From positions 1-64,000 of the forward strand of contig NZ_RBXJ01000004.1 of NCBI RefSeq assembly GCF_003635115.1: DNA of 64,000 nucleotides. Reading direction: 5' to 3'. The translations under genes and the position numbers were made by a program. This DNA is from Microbacterium sp. AG1240. GTDB taxonomy: Bacteria > Actinomycetota > Actinomycetes > Actinomycetales > Microbacteriaceae. Shown piece by piece: positions 34,536 to 43,460 of this stretch. A model generated the notes under the pieces. That model was not told the origin of the DNA. It worked only from the letters and a program-made list of their open reading frames with translations, and ran no database searches. How positions within the stretch are numbered: the stretch's first letter is position 1; the number at the start of each line of letters is the position of its first letter.

Positions 34536-34635
34536 CGCAAGGGGAGTACTCCCATCACGTCGGATTCGTCAGTACGGATGTGCCGCAGCATCCCGGATCC
34601 ATCGGCCCCGCCCGCGGGGTGGAGGAGACCTTGAA
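34536..34635 (+). promoter_or_regulatory. probable yybP-ykoY (Mn2+-sensing) riboswitch
   Basis: The RNA begins GCAAGGGGAGTACTCCC and ends GGAGGAGACCTTG. CAAGG (34538-34542) and CCTTG (34629-34633) can close the P1 stem; GGGGAGTA is the family's conserved first loop; CGTCAGTACGG lies in the middle; GAGACCTT is the conserved 3' strand. This is the layout of the manganese riboswitch that usually precedes TerC, MntP or P-type ATPase genes. TTAACG at 34523-34528 is a candidate -10. The match is by eye, so a covariance search is needed to settle the class. Confidence 0.7.
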
Positions 34636-34689
34636 TGCCCGACCGGCCGTGGCCGGGGCGTTCGAGGTGGCTCGGCGCTCCGACGCACC

Positions 34690-34710
34690 GGTCCGACCCT
34701 CAGGAGGACC
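34690..34710 (+). promoter_or_regulatory. hairpin that can hide the ribosome site after the riboswitch
   Basis: GGTCC (34690-34694) can pair with GGACC (34706-34710). The loop and stem contain the AGGAGG Shine-Dalgarno at 34702-34707 of the gene at 34712. This would be a translational expression platform. An upstream stem, CCGGCC-GTG-GGCCGG, at about 34642-34656 could switch with it. Confidence 0.5.
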
Positions 34711-34711
34711 C

Positions 34712-35548
34712 GTGAGCAAGCTCTCACGTCTCATCGGCATCGCGTCGAAGGCGCTGGACAAGAACGGATCGTCGCAGACCGCGAGCCCCGGCGCTGGATC
34801 CGACTGGCGTTCGATCGTTCGATCGGCCGCGGACTCGCTCACCGGTGACGGGCGTCAGGCCCAGCCCGGCGCACGTGATGACGCCTCGCCGTCGTCGAAC
34901 CGGTACGCACCGCCCCCGCCCGCCGGCTACGCGCCTCCTGCCGCGAAGGGAGCGGGCTCGGTGAGCGCCGCCGACCGGCAGGCGATCGCCCGCTACGACT
35001 ACCTGCTCCAGACCGCCGATCCGCACCAGATCGAGCAGATCCACCGCGATGCGTTCGCGCGGCTCAGCCCCGAGCAGCGTGCTCACGTCGAGACCCGGAT
35101 GCGGGCGGAGCTGCCGCCGCACGAGGCCCCGCGTTCGTCCGATCCGTCGGATCTCGCGCGAACCGCGGCGCGCGCCGAGGCATCGCGACCCGGGATGCTG
35201 CGCGGCCTCCTCGCCCGAGCCGGTGGCGGATCCCGCGGCGGCGGTCACGGTGGGGCGCTCGCCGGCGCCGGTCTCGGAATGGCGGGAGGAATACTCGCCG
35301 GTGTCGCCGGCGGCGCGATCCTCAGCGGCATCGCCGGTCCGCTGCTCGCGCAGGCCGCAGGGTTCGGCGTCGACTTCGACGCCCTCGCCGGTTCGCTCGA
35401 TGTGGAGGGCCTGGCCGGCGGTGTGGAGGGGATCGCCGGCGGGGTCGAGGGGATCGCGGGAGATGCGACATCGGCTCTCGGCGAGCAGGTGAGCGGGTTC
35501 GGCGATCAGCTGGGCGGGTTCGATCTGGGGGGCCTCTTCGACCGCTGA
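34712..35548 (+). CDS. uncharacterised protein with glycine-rich hydrophobic C-terminus, under riboswitch control
   Basis: A 278-residue protein starting at a GTG five bases after AGGAGG. Residues 1-60 form a helix-rich head (VSKLSRLIGIASKALDKNGS, SDWRSIVRSAADSLTGD); about 95-150 is a conserved-looking helical unit (ADRQAIARYDYLLQTADPHQ, RLSPEQRAHVETRMRAELPP); about 190-235 is a Gly/Ala-zipper that could insert into membrane; the tail repeats GGVEGIAG. I recall related actinobacterial proteins being auto-named cation-transporting ATPase, but no ATPase motif is present. The leader suggests a role in manganese handling. Confidence 0.85.
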   Translation: MSKLSRLIGIASKALDKNGSSQTASPGAGSDWRSIVRSAADSLTGDGRQAQPGARDDASPSSNRYAPPPPAGYAPPAAKGAGSVSAADRQAIARYDYLLQTADPHQIEQIHRDAFARLSPEQRAHVETRMRAELPPHEAPRSSDPSDLARTAARAEASRPGMLRGLLARAGGGSRGGGHGGALAGAGLGMAGGILAGVAGGAILSGIAGPLLAQAAGFGVDFDALAGSLDVEGLAGGVEGIAGGVEGIAGDATSALGEQVSGFGDQLGGFDLGGLFDR

Positions 35549-35565
35549 TGCGGGTGGGGCGCGGG

Positions 35566-36003
35566 TCAGTCGATCGGTCGTCGACGCATCTGCTTCACGT
35601 CGGTCCGCCGCTGCTTGGCCTTGAGCCGCCTCTCCTTCGCGCCGCGGCTCGGTTTTGTCGCACGTCGGGCCGGCGCCGGAGGGCGGAGGGCGTCGGCGAC
35701 GATCTCGGCGAGGCGTTCGCGCGCAGCATCCCGATTGCGAATCTGGGCGCGATGTTCGGACGCGGCGATCGTGAGCACTCCGTCGACCAGACGACCGCCC
35801 AGCCGTTCGAGCAGCCGATCGCGCTGAACGGTCGACAAAGCGCTCGAGCCGGCGGCGTCCCACGAGAGCTCGACCCGGGAGTCGGCCGTGTTGACGCCCT
35901 GTCCGCCGGGCCCCGACGACCGCGAGAACCGCCACGACAGCTCGGCTTCGGGAATCGTGACACCCTCCGTGACCCGGAGGCCCGGACGATGGGGGACAGG
36001 CAT
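35566..36003 (-). CDS. arfB: peptidyl-tRNA hydrolase ArfB (alternative ribosome rescue)
   Basis: A 145-residue release-factor-like protein with the catalytic GGQ in SRSSGPGGQGVNTADSRVEL. The basic tail (RRLKAKQRRTDVKQMRRR) enters the empty mRNA channel of stalled ribosomes. This length and tail distinguish ArfB/YaeJ from full release factors. Start ATG at 36003 was chosen for a normal N-terminus; the frame is open further upstream. Confidence 0.93.
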   Translation of the reverse strand: MPVPHRPGLRVTEGVTIPEAELSWRFSRSSGPGGQGVNTADSRVELSWDAAGSSALSTVQRDRLLERLGGRLVDGVLTIAASEHRAQIRNRDAARERLAEIVADALRPPAPARRATKPSRGAKERRLKAKQRRTDVKQMRRRPID

Positions 36004-36049
36004 ACGTCCATCCTCGTACAGCGAGGCGGCTCGCCGGCATCCGGTCTGT

Positions 36050-36055
36050 GACAAT
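36050..36055 (+). promoter_or_regulatory. -10 hexamer GACAAT, leaderless arrangement
   Basis: GACAAT is followed by six bases and the GTG at 36062. This fixes the start of the glutamine-amidotransferase gene, whose frame is open far upstream. Confidence 0.45.
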
Positions 36056-36061
36056 GTCGAC

Positions 36062-36814
36062 GTGCCCGATGCGAACGCCCGAACGAGTCCGCCCCGCCCT
36101 GTCCTCCTCGTCGTCGACGTCGGTGACGGGGGGCGCGTCGACCCGGCTTTCGAAGACCGGCTGCAGAAGCTCACCGCGGGCGTGATCGCCGCGGCCGACG
36201 CGGTCGGCTTCGACGTCGACCGCGTGCCGGCCGCGCAGACGCCGGTCGATGAGATGGTCCGGCGGCTGGACGCGGCGGACGCGGTGGTCATAACGGGTGG
36301 GGAGGATGTCGATCCGTCGTTCTACGGGGGTCGTGCGGATGAGCCGCATCTGGGTCAGACGTTTCCCGCCGCCGACCGGGCGCAGATCGCCGTCGTGCGA
36401 CGAGCAGTCGAGACTCGGGTGCCGCTCGTCGGCATCTGCCGAGGCATGCAGCTGGTGAACGTCGCGCTGGGGGGAGACCTCGTGCAGCACCTGCACGGCG
36501 GCGGGCACTCGAACGCTGCCGACCCGGCCGACAGCATGGTCGACCACCGTGTCGAGCTCGACGCCGACAGTGTCTTGGCGCGCCTGCTGGGCGCGACCGA
36601 GCTCGAGGTCCGCAGCTCGCACCATCAGTCCGTGAACCGGCCGGGAGAGGGTCTGCGGGTCGTCGCCCATGCCGACGACGGCACGATCGAGGCGATCGAG
36701 CACGAAGATGCTCCCCTCTGGTGCGTGCAGTGGCATCCGGAGGAGGCTGGCTCGCGCGGTACCGTGCTCGCCGACCTGCTCGCGGCCGCGATGGGGGCCC
36801 GGCGTCGGGGCTGA
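36062..36814 (+). CDS. class I glutamine amidotransferase, gamma-Glu-GABA hydrolase (PuuD)-like
   Basis: A 250-residue protein of the peptidase C26 family. The nucleophile cysteine is in VGICRGMQLVNVALGG, and the His/Glu pair in WCVQWHPEEAG. GGEDVDPSFYGG is the family's N-terminal motif. PuuD members cleave gamma-glutamyl-GABA in putrescine breakdown; no other putrescine gene is nearby, so the substrate is open. Confidence 0.9.
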   Translation: MPDANARTSPPRPVLLVVDVGDGGRVDPAFEDRLQKLTAGVIAAADAVGFDVDRVPAAQTPVDEMVRRLDAADAVVITGGEDVDPSFYGGRADEPHLGQTFPAADRAQIAVVRRAVETRVPLVGICRGMQLVNVALGGDLVQHLHGGGHSNAADPADSMVDHRVELDADSVLARLLGATELEVRSSHHQSVNRPGEGLRVVAHADDGTIEAIEHEDAPLWCVQWHPEEAGSRGTVLADLLAAAMGARRRG

Positions 36815-36862
36815 CCCGGTCGCCCGGATGCTGCTCCCGGATGCTGCGCCCCGGGCCCGGTC

Positions 36863-36918
36863 GCCCCGGACGCGGCGCCCCGGGTGCTGCGGCCCGGACG
36901 CGGCGCCCCGGGTGCTGC
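36863..36918 (+). repeat. 28-bp tandem repeat, two units
   Basis: Two adjacent 28-bp units of the form CCCGGACGCGGCGCCCCGGG followed by TGCTGC differ at one base. Degenerate relatives occur just upstream from 36825. The stretch is non-coding, between the amidotransferase gene and the 94-bp element. Confidence 0.75.
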
Positions 36919-36931
36919 GCGCACCCTTCTC

Positions 36932-37025
36932 GACCGAACTCAGGATGAATCTGCGTGACCGGCCGGCGGGCCGCGAAAACACGCGGGCCGTCGAGCCCCG
37001 CTCCACGTTCGTCCTGAGTACGGGC
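36932..37025. repeat. 94-bp terminal-inverted-repeat element, copy 1
   Basis: The left end GACCGAACTCAGGATGAAT and the right end (TTCGTCCTGAGTACGG) are imperfect inverted repeats. The element has exactly the same length, ends and partly conserved centre as the copy at 43461-43554. It lies in an intergenic gap, codes for nothing, and looks like a REP- or MITE-type mobile repeat. This copy is the more diverged. Confidence 0.75.
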
Positions 37026-37131
37026 TCGCGGGTGCGGATGACACGGGGGCAAGAGACGGGTCGGGGTGCGGTCCGCGCTAGGGTGCGGATGACGCCGACG
37101 CCCGTTGCGCCGCGGAGAAGGGAGGTGCCGC

Positions 37132-37791
37132 GTGAGCGATCAGACCCGTGACTTCGACGACGCCTGGCACCGGTCGGGGGTGCGCGTCGGGGTGATGTTC
37201 CTCGTTCTCGTCCTGGTCACCGTCGGCGTGAGCGCGGCCGGATCGTGGGCGTACGCGCCCGCGGTCGGGTGGACCGCCGCATCCGCCACCTTCATCTCGT
37301 GGGAGTGGGCGACGGTTCTGCGCCTCGGACCCGCCGACACCGCCAGCCACGCGACGCGCGAAGACCCCACGAGGGCGACGGCGCAGGGGCTGCTGCTGCT
37401 GTCGAGTCTCGCCAGCTTCGGGGCCATCGCGCTCGTGCTGTACGAGTCGGGCTCGGTGACCGGGCCCGAGAAGTTCGCGCTCGTGGCCATCGCGCTGCTC
37501 ACCGTCGCCGCTTCGTGGTGTCTCGTGCACGTGCTCTTCACACTGCGATACGCCGCGATCTACTACCGCGACGCAGGCGCGGGTGTCGACTTCAACCAGA
37601 CCGAGCCGCCGCAGTACCGCGACTTCGCCTACCTCGCCTTCACCCTGGGCATGACCTACCAGGTGTCGGACACGAACCTGACGAGCAGCGCCATCCGCCG
37701 TGAGGCGTTGCGGCACGCGCTGCTCTCGTTCGTACTCGGGGTCGTGGTGCTCGCCGCGACCATCAACCTCGTGGCCACACTCATCGCCTGA
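37132..37791 (+). CDS. DUF1345 membrane protein
   Basis: A 219-residue protein with about five membrane helices. DUF1345 features are HVLFTLRYAAIYYRDAG, a soluble loop with DFNQTEPPQYRDFAYLAFTLG, and MTYQVSDTNL before the last helices. GTG start follows GGGAGG seven bases upstream. Function of the family is unknown. Confidence 0.9.
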   Translation: MSDQTRDFDDAWHRSGVRVGVMFLVLVLVTVGVSAAGSWAYAPAVGWTAASATFISWEWATVLRLGPADTASHATREDPTRATAQGLLLLSSLASFGAIALVLYESGSVTGPEKFALVAIALLTVAASWCLVHVLFTLRYAAIYYRDAGAGVDFNQTEPPQYRDFAYLAFTLGMTYQVSDTNLTSSAIRREALRHALLSFVLGVVVLAATINLVATLIA

Positions 37792-37806
37792 CGGGCCGGC
37801 GCCCGA

Positions 37807-38973
37807 TCAGCCGCTGCGTTCGACGCCCGTCGCGTCGGGCAGCATGTCGAAGAACACCGAGGTGTACTCGTCCCGGGCCGAGAACACGACGCGCAGGGGG
37901 CCGGTCTGCTGGCCGAACAACTCGCTGTCGATGTCGGAGTCGACGCCGCGGCTCACTGACAGGGTCATATCGTCGGTGTTCGCGTAGCCGGCGTCGGTGG
38001 CCGCACCCTCGGCCACGGGCCATAGCGCTTCCCACGACACCTCGTCGGCGCCGAACTCCTGCGCGACCGAGCGGGGCTGGCTGGGCGCTGCGCCGGCGTG
38101 ATCCACCCGGCCGGCGCGGTACATCCACGAGTCCGACGCGAGCTCGCCAGGTCGGACGGGAGCGGTGACGCTGATGAAATCGGCGGAGACCGTGACCGAG
38201 ATCAGGCGCCTGTGACCGACCTCGGCGGCGATCGCGTCCACCGCCGCGGTGAGATGTTCGGGGGAGCGGAGGTCGGCGTGCAGGCGTCCCTCCTGGAGGG
38301 CGCTGATGCTCTGCCCGACGGCGACGTGGTACGGGGCGACCACCGCGGCGGCGGTGATCAGGGCGGTCGCGGCGAACAGCACGAAGCGCACCGGCCGCCC
38401 CCGTCGCCCGACCCCGAGGAACGGGCGCCGTCGTCGTCCGCCCATCGGCACGGTGCCCGGTTCGGGGCGCAGGATCGGTCCCGCCTGCGCAGCAGGCGGA
38501 ATCCGCGACGCGTCCGCCGCGGGCGTTTCCTCGGGCGCGTCGACGAGCGCGATCTCCGGACCGTCCGGTACGAGCAGGACGGCCGAGTGGATGCTTCCCG
38601 GTTGGAAGCGGGGCACGTCGACGATCTTCACGATCCGACGAACCGTGGTGCGGAACGCCGCACCGGTCTGCGGAAGCACCGTGACGTCGAGCTCGCACAG
38701 AGGCTGGTCGTTGATCAGCGTGCCCGTCTGCCGGATCGCATCCACCCGCGCGACGGCCGAGCGACCTGCGGCCCGGGCTGCGGCGATGTCGGCGTCGGAG
38801 GCCGGCGAGATCCCTCGCGCCGTTCGCAGGACGGCCATGAGGATGCTGGTGCCGACGATGAGCGTCAACGACACCGCGATCGTCCAGTCGCCCGCGCCGG
38901 GCGGACCCACGAGCTGAACCACCACCCCTCCCGCACCGATACCGACACCGATGAAGAAGAGCAGGCGAAGCAT
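37807..38973 (-). CDS. membrane protein of unknown function
   Basis: A 388-residue protein. Two membrane helices at the N-terminus (about 2-24 and 30-48), a cytosolic domain (about 60-150: GRSAVARVDAIRQTGTLIND, VRRIVKIVDVPRFQPG), a proline-rich linker, a third helix at about 197-218, then an external domain to the end. No recognised family. It is convergent with the DUF1345 gene. Confidence 0.75.
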   Translation of the reverse strand: MLRLLFFIGVGIGAGGVVVQLVGPPGAGDWTIAVSLTLIVGTSILMAVLRTARGISPASDADIAAARAAGRSAVARVDAIRQTGTLINDQPLCELDVTVLPQTGAAFRTTVRRIVKIVDVPRFQPGSIHSAVLLVPDGPEIALVDAPEETPAADASRIPPAAQAGPILRPEPGTVPMGGRRRRPFLGVGRRGRPVRFVLFAATALITAAAVVAPYHVAVGQSISALQEGRLHADLRSPEHLTAAVDAIAAEVGHRRLISVTVSADFISVTAPVRPGELASDSWMYRAGRVDHAGAAPSQPRSVAQEFGADEVSWEALWPVAEGAATDAGYANTDDMTLSVSRGVDSDIDSELFGQQTGPLRVVFSARDEYTSVFFDMLPDATGVERSG

Positions 38974-39051
38974 GATCTCAGGCTATCGAGCCGCCCGACG
39001 GGCCTCGGCCCGCCGTCCAGAGCGGGGCTGCGGGTCGCTCCTGACTCGGCT

Positions 39052-39831
39052 TCAGGCGGTCGGGCAGCTCGGGATGCCGTCGGCGCGATCGTCGCCGATC
39101 GGTGCGCCCGACACGGCGGCGACGGCACGCACGGCCGCGTCCCAGTAGCGCGCGTAGTGAGACGGATCGGCGTTGACCTGCGTGGTGTGCGCAACGATCG
39201 TGGGCTCGAGTGCGGCGCGGTCGGGCACACGCGCAGCCATGGCCCGGTAGAACAGGGTCGCCGCGGTGTACGGATCGAGGCGCGCCTCGCGCGTGCCCCA
39301 GGTGTCCTGCTGCTGGAACAGCCCGATCGACGTCGTCCGCGATCCGTCGGGGTTCGTGACGCCGCTGGTCTCCCAGTCGCCGTAGTCGATGTTGCGCAGA
39401 GACGACTCGCCCATCGCTGTCATCACGGCGATCGTCTGGTCGCGGCTGTCGAAGCCGAGGTCGCGCCCCGCGATCAGGATCGTGCAGGCGTTGCCGAGTT
39501 GCGCCACCCCGTACCCGGCGATGCCGGGCGCGGCGGGCTCGACGGGTGCGGGTGGTGCTTCGCGGTCCGTGCCGAAGGCGGGCGAGCTCAGCGCATCGTC
39601 CCAGGCTGCCGACAGAGAGGTCAGAGCGTAGCCGCCGCCCCAGATGACAGCGGCGCCGAGCAGCAGCGGCAGCACGATGCCGGAGGCGATCAGCCACGTG
39701 CGTCGGGTGCGCCGTCGCTTCGCGCGCCGTGCGCGCGCTCGCCGGGCGGCGGATGCGGGGGGCCTCCTGGCGCCGCGCCGCGCCGGTGCTGACCGGGATG
39801 TCGACCGGCGAACGGGAGGGCGAGAGTGCAC
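39052..39831 (-). CDS. membrane-anchored lysozyme-like (transglycosylase-fold) protein
   Basis: A 259-residue protein starting at GTG behind GGAGGGG. A very basic cytosolic head (Arg/Ala/Ser/Pro-rich) leads to one membrane helix (WLIASGIVLPLLLGAAVIWG). The external domain, about residues 110-240, matches the lysozyme-like module found in actinobacterial M23 and spike proteins: DQTIAVMTAMGESSLRNIDY, TTSIGLFQQQDTWG, DPYTAATLFYRAM. The glutamate of AMGESSL would be the catalytic acid. Likely cell-wall remodelling. Confidence 0.8.
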   Translation of the reverse strand: MHSRPPVRRSTSRSAPARRGARRPPASAARRARARRAKRRRTRRTWLIASGIVLPLLLGAAVIWGGGYALTSLSAAWDDALSSPAFGTDREAPPAPVEPAAPGIAGYGVAQLGNACTILIAGRDLGFDSRDQTIAVMTAMGESSLRNIDYGDWETSGVTNPDGSRTTSIGLFQQQDTWGTREARLDPYTAATLFYRAMAARVPDRAALEPTIVAHTTQVNADPSHYARYWDAAVRAVAAVSGAPIGDDRADGIPSCPTA

Positions 39832-39950
39832 GTGTTCCCCTCCGGTCTCTCTGTGGGCGGCGCGAAGCCATCGTAGAGGCCCCGGCCGCTGCTGCGGCAC
39901 CCGGGGGATCGGCGAACGAATCACCGTCGCCCGGGCGTACCGTGGAACAC

Positions 39951-40790
39951 ATGACCCAGCTCGCGCCCCTCATCGCCCTGAACGACGGCCATCAGATCCC
40001 CGCTCTCGGGTTCGGCACGTACCCGTTGCGCGGAGAAGACGGTGCCGACGCCGTCGCCTCGGCGATCCGCACCGGCTACCGGTCGCTCGACACCGCGTTC
40101 AACTACGACAACGAGGGAGCGGTCGGAGAGGGCATCCGCCGTTCGGGGCTCGCGCGCGACGAGCTGTTCGTCACCTCGAAGCTCCCGGGGCGTCACCAGG
40201 GCGAGCCGACGGTGGCCGCCGTTCGCGAGTCGCTGTGGCGTCTGGGGGTGGAGTACCTCGACCTGTACCTGATCCATTGGCCCAACCCCAGCGTGGGGGA
40301 GTACGTGCGCTCGTGGGAGAACCTGGTGCGCGCGCGCGAGCTGGGTCTGGTGAGGTCGATCGGTGTGAGCAACTTCACCGAGCAGCACCTCACCGACGTC
40401 ATCGACGCGACCGGGGTGACGCCGGCCGTGAATCAGATCGAGATGCACCCGTACTTCCCGCAGGTGGAGCAGCGGGCGGCCAACGCGCGTTGGGGAATTG
40501 TCACGGAGGCGTGGAGTCCTCTCGGGAAGGGCAACGCCCCCTACGAGGAAGAACCGGTGGTGACGGCGGCCTCGGCGCACCGGGTGACCCCCGCGCAGGT
40601 CATCCTGCGCTGGCACGTGCAGCTCGGCAGCGTCCCCATCCCGAAGAGTGCGACGCCGTCCCGTCAGGCCGAGAACCTCGACGTGTTCGGTTTCGAGCTC
40701 GACGACGCCGAGATGGCGGCCATCACCGCGCTGGGCCGGCCCGACGGACGCCTCTTCGGCGGCGACCCCGACACCCACGAGGAGCAGTGA
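39951..40790 (+). CDS. aldo/keto reductase
   Basis: A 279-residue NADPH-dependent reductase. The catalytic tetrad is visible: Asp in RSLDTAFNYDNE, Tyr in the same segment, Lys in FVTSKLPG, His in LYLIHWPNP. IPKSATPSRQAEN is the cofactor-phosphate loop. It resembles 2,5-diketo-gluconate reductase-type members; the natural substrate is unknown. ATG start with TACCGT seven bases upstream. It converges with the UvrA-like gene four bases past its stop. Confidence 0.93.
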   Translation: MTQLAPLIALNDGHQIPALGFGTYPLRGEDGADAVASAIRTGYRSLDTAFNYDNEGAVGEGIRRSGLARDELFVTSKLPGRHQGEPTVAAVRESLWRLGVEYLDLYLIHWPNPSVGEYVRSWENLVRARELGLVRSIGVSNFTEQHLTDVIDATGVTPAVNQIEMHPYFPQVEQRAANARWGIVTEAWSPLGKGNAPYEEEPVVTAASAHRVTPAQVILRWHVQLGSVPIPKSATPSRQAENLDVFGFELDDAEMAAITALGRPDGRLFGGDPDTHEEQ

Positions 40791-40794
40791 CCTC

Positions 40795-43344
40795 CTAGGA
40801 GCCGGCGAGCCGCCGCGCGAGGTACGGGGCTGTTCGGCTGGCGGTGTCGCTCGCGACGGTCGACGGCGTGCCCTCGGCGACGATGCGTCCCCCCGCGTCT
40901 CCTCCCGCCGGACCCAGGTCGATGACCCAGTCGGCCGCGGCCACGACGTCCATGTCGTGCTCGACGACGACGACGGTGTTGCCCGCCTCGACGAGCGCGT
41001 GCAGCTGCGTCAGCAGCAGTCGGACGTCGGCGGGGTGCAGCCCCGTCGTCGGCTCATCGAGCAGGTAGAGCGTGTGACCCCGGCGTGTGCGCTGCAGCTC
41101 GGTCGCGAGTTTGATGCGCTGCGCCTCTCCGCCCGACAGCTCGGTGGCCGGCTGCCCGAGACGGAGGTAGCCCAGACCCACCTCGCGCAGGGTGCGCAGA
41201 CTCCGGGATGCTGCGGGCACGGCCTCGAGGAACTCCGCCGCCTGCTCGACGGTGAGCGCGAGGACATCGGCGATGTTCTTGCCGTCGTACGTCACCTCGA
41301 GCGTCTCGGCGTTGTAGCGCGAGCCGCCGCAGGTCGGGCACCGCCCGTAGCTTCCGGGGAGGAACAGCAGCTCCACCGACACGTAGCCCTCGCCGAGGCA
41401 CGTCTCGCAGCGTCCGCCGGCGACGTTGAACGAGAACCGCCCGGCGGTGTATCCGCGCTCCCGGGCCAGGGCGGTCGCGGCGAACACGGATCGCACCGCG
41501 TCGAACAGGCCCGTATAGGTCGCCAGGTTCGAGCGCGGCGTGCGTCCGATCGGCTTCTGGTCCACGCGCACGAGACGGTCGATGTTCTCGAGGCCCGTCA
41601 CACGGCGAACGGCGAGGGCGTCGACCGACGGGGTGGGCACGGGCACCTCGGTGGGGTCGCCCGTGCCGGTCGTCTCGGTTGCCTCTTCGTCTTCGTCGCC
41701 CTCGCCGCTGCCTCGAAGATGTCCGTTCACGACGTCCCGCAGCACCCGGCCGACGAGTGTCGACTTCCCCGATCCCGAGACGCCGGTGACCGCGACCAGC
41801 GTTCCCAGCGGGACGGCCGTGTCGACATCTGCGAGGTTGTGGAGCGATGCGCCCTCCAGCGTCAACCAGCTCGTGGGGGTGCGCACCTCGTGCGCCTCAG
41901 CGGGGCGCTCGGCGAGATCGGGGAAGAGGAACGGACGCGTCGCCGACTCCGTCACGTCGACGAGACCGTCGACGGGCCCGCTGTAGAGCACGTCGCCGCC
42001 CCCTTCGCCGGCTCCCGGTCCGACGTCGACGATCCAGTTCGCGCCGCGCACGACGTCCATGTTGTGCTCGACGACGAAGACCGAGTTGCCGGAGGACACG
42101 AGCTGCTCGAGCACGTCCAGCAGGGGTTCGGCGTCGGCCGGGTGAAGGCCGGCCGACGGTTCGTCGAGCACATAGACGACCCCGAACAGGCCCGAGCGCA
42201 GCTGGGTCGCGAGGCGCAGGCGCTGCATCTCGCCCGGCGAGAGCGTGGTGGTCACGCGGCCGAGTCCGAGGTAGCCGAGACCGAGATCGGTGAGCACCTG
42301 GATGCGGGAGAGCAGGTCGGTGGTCAGCGCCACGGCGACGTCGGTGCGCTCGCCGGAGGATGACGTGGGCAGGGCCTGCCCCGCATCCTCGAGCATCGTC
42401 GTCGGGCGGAGCACCTCGGCGAGTTCGCTCATCGGCAGCGCGTTCAGTTCGGCGATCGTGCGGCCCGCGAACGTGACGGCGAGCGCCTCGCGGCGCAGTC
42501 CCGAGCCCCCGCACAACGGGCAGACGCCCGTGCGGACGAAACGGAGAACGCGGTCGCGCATCGTGGCGCTCTTCGAATCGGCGAGGGTGTGGAAGACGTA
42601 CTTCCTCGCGCTCCAGAACATGCCCTTGTAGGGCTTGGCGACGCGGTCGCGCTGCGGGGTGATCTCCACGACGGGCTGTTCATCGGTGAAGAGGAGCCAC
42701 TCGCGGTCGGCGGGGTCGAGGTCGCGCCACGGGCGGTCGACGTCGTAGCCCAGGGCGATCGTGATGTCGCGCAGGTTCTTCGCCTGCCAGGCACCGGGCC
42801 ACGCGGCGATGGCGCCGTCGCGGATGCTCAGCGATGTGTCGGGTACGAGCGTTTCTTCGGTGACGGTGTGCGCGACGCCGACGCCGTGGCACTCGGGGCA
42901 TGCTCCCGCGGCGGTGTTGGGCGAGAACGCATCCGAGTCGAGCCGGGTGTCGAAGCCCTCGGGGAACGTCCCGGCGCGAGAGAACAGCATCCTCAGCGAA
43001 TTCGAGAGCGTGGTGACCGTTCCGACGCTCGACCGCGAGCTGGGCGCGCCGCGTCGCTGCTGCAGCGCCACGGCCGGCGGGAGACCCGTGATGGATTCGA
43101 CGTGCGGGTTGTGGCCCTGCTGGATGAGGCGGCGCGCGTAGGGCGCGACGGATTCGAGGTAGCGGCGCTGGGCCTCGGTGAAGATGGTGCCGAATGCGAG
43201 CGACGACTTCCCCGACCCCGATACGCCGGTGAAGGCGACGATGGTGTCGCGGGGTACGTCGACGTCGACGTCGCGGAGATTGTTCTCACTGGCTCCGCGT
43301 ACGCGAACGAAGGCGTCGGGTGTCGCGTGCTCATATTCGGACAT
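40795..43344 (-). CDS. UvrA-like ABC ATPase (short, UvrA2/DrrC type)
   Basis: An 849-residue double-ABC protein. Walker A motifs GVSGSGKSSLA and GVSGSGKSTLV; signatures LSPGEMQRLRLAT (first half, with P in place of G) and LSGGEAQRIKLAT; zinc-finger pairs CPECHGVG, CPLCGGSG, CETCLGEG and CPTCGGSRYN. It is about 100 residues shorter than excision-repair UvrA, and an acidic insert lies before the second half's lasting region. Such proteins accompany UvrA and are tied to DNA-damage or drug tolerance; a role in standard excision repair is uncertain. Confidence 0.88.
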   Translation of the reverse strand: MSEYEHATPDAFVRVRGASENNLRDVDVDVPRDTIVAFTGVSGSGKSSLAFGTIFTEAQRRYLESVAPYARRLIQQGHNPHVESITGLPPAVALQQRRGAPSSRSSVGTVTTLSNSLRMLFSRAGTFPEGFDTRLDSDAFSPNTAAGACPECHGVGVAHTVTEETLVPDTSLSIRDGAIAAWPGAWQAKNLRDITIALGYDVDRPWRDLDPADREWLLFTDEQPVVEITPQRDRVAKPYKGMFWSARKYVFHTLADSKSATMRDRVLRFVRTGVCPLCGGSGLRREALAVTFAGRTIAELNALPMSELAEVLRPTTMLEDAGQALPTSSSGERTDVAVALTTDLLSRIQVLTDLGLGYLGLGRVTTTLSPGEMQRLRLATQLRSGLFGVVYVLDEPSAGLHPADAEPLLDVLEQLVSSGNSVFVVEHNMDVVRGANWIVDVGPGAGEGGGDVLYSGPVDGLVDVTESATRPFLFPDLAERPAEAHEVRTPTSWLTLEGASLHNLADVDTAVPLGTLVAVTGVSGSGKSTLVGRVLRDVVNGHLRGSGEGDEDEEATETTGTGDPTEVPVPTPSVDALAVRRVTGLENIDRLVRVDQKPIGRTPRSNLATYTGLFDAVRSVFAATALARERGYTAGRFSFNVAGGRCETCLGEGYVSVELLFLPGSYGRCPTCGGSRYNAETLEVTYDGKNIADVLALTVEQAAEFLEAVPAASRSLRTLREVGLGYLRLGQPATELSGGEAQRIKLATELQRTRRGHTLYLLDEPTTGLHPADVRLLLTQLHALVEAGNTVVVVEHDMDVVAAADWVIDLGPAGGDAGGRIVAEGTPSTVASDTASRTAPYLARRLAGS

Positions 43345-43460
43345 CGGGCCACCCTATGCGGTGCGGGCGGCGGCGACAGGACGGTGGGCGACGACGAGCT
43401 GTCGATCCTCGACCGGCACCCAGCGGTGGCTCGACCGAACGCCCCGACGGACGAGGCCCA

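Noticed and set aside
36863-36918. 28-bp repeats as a CRISPR
   Set aside because: There are only two adjacent units with no spacer and no cas genes.
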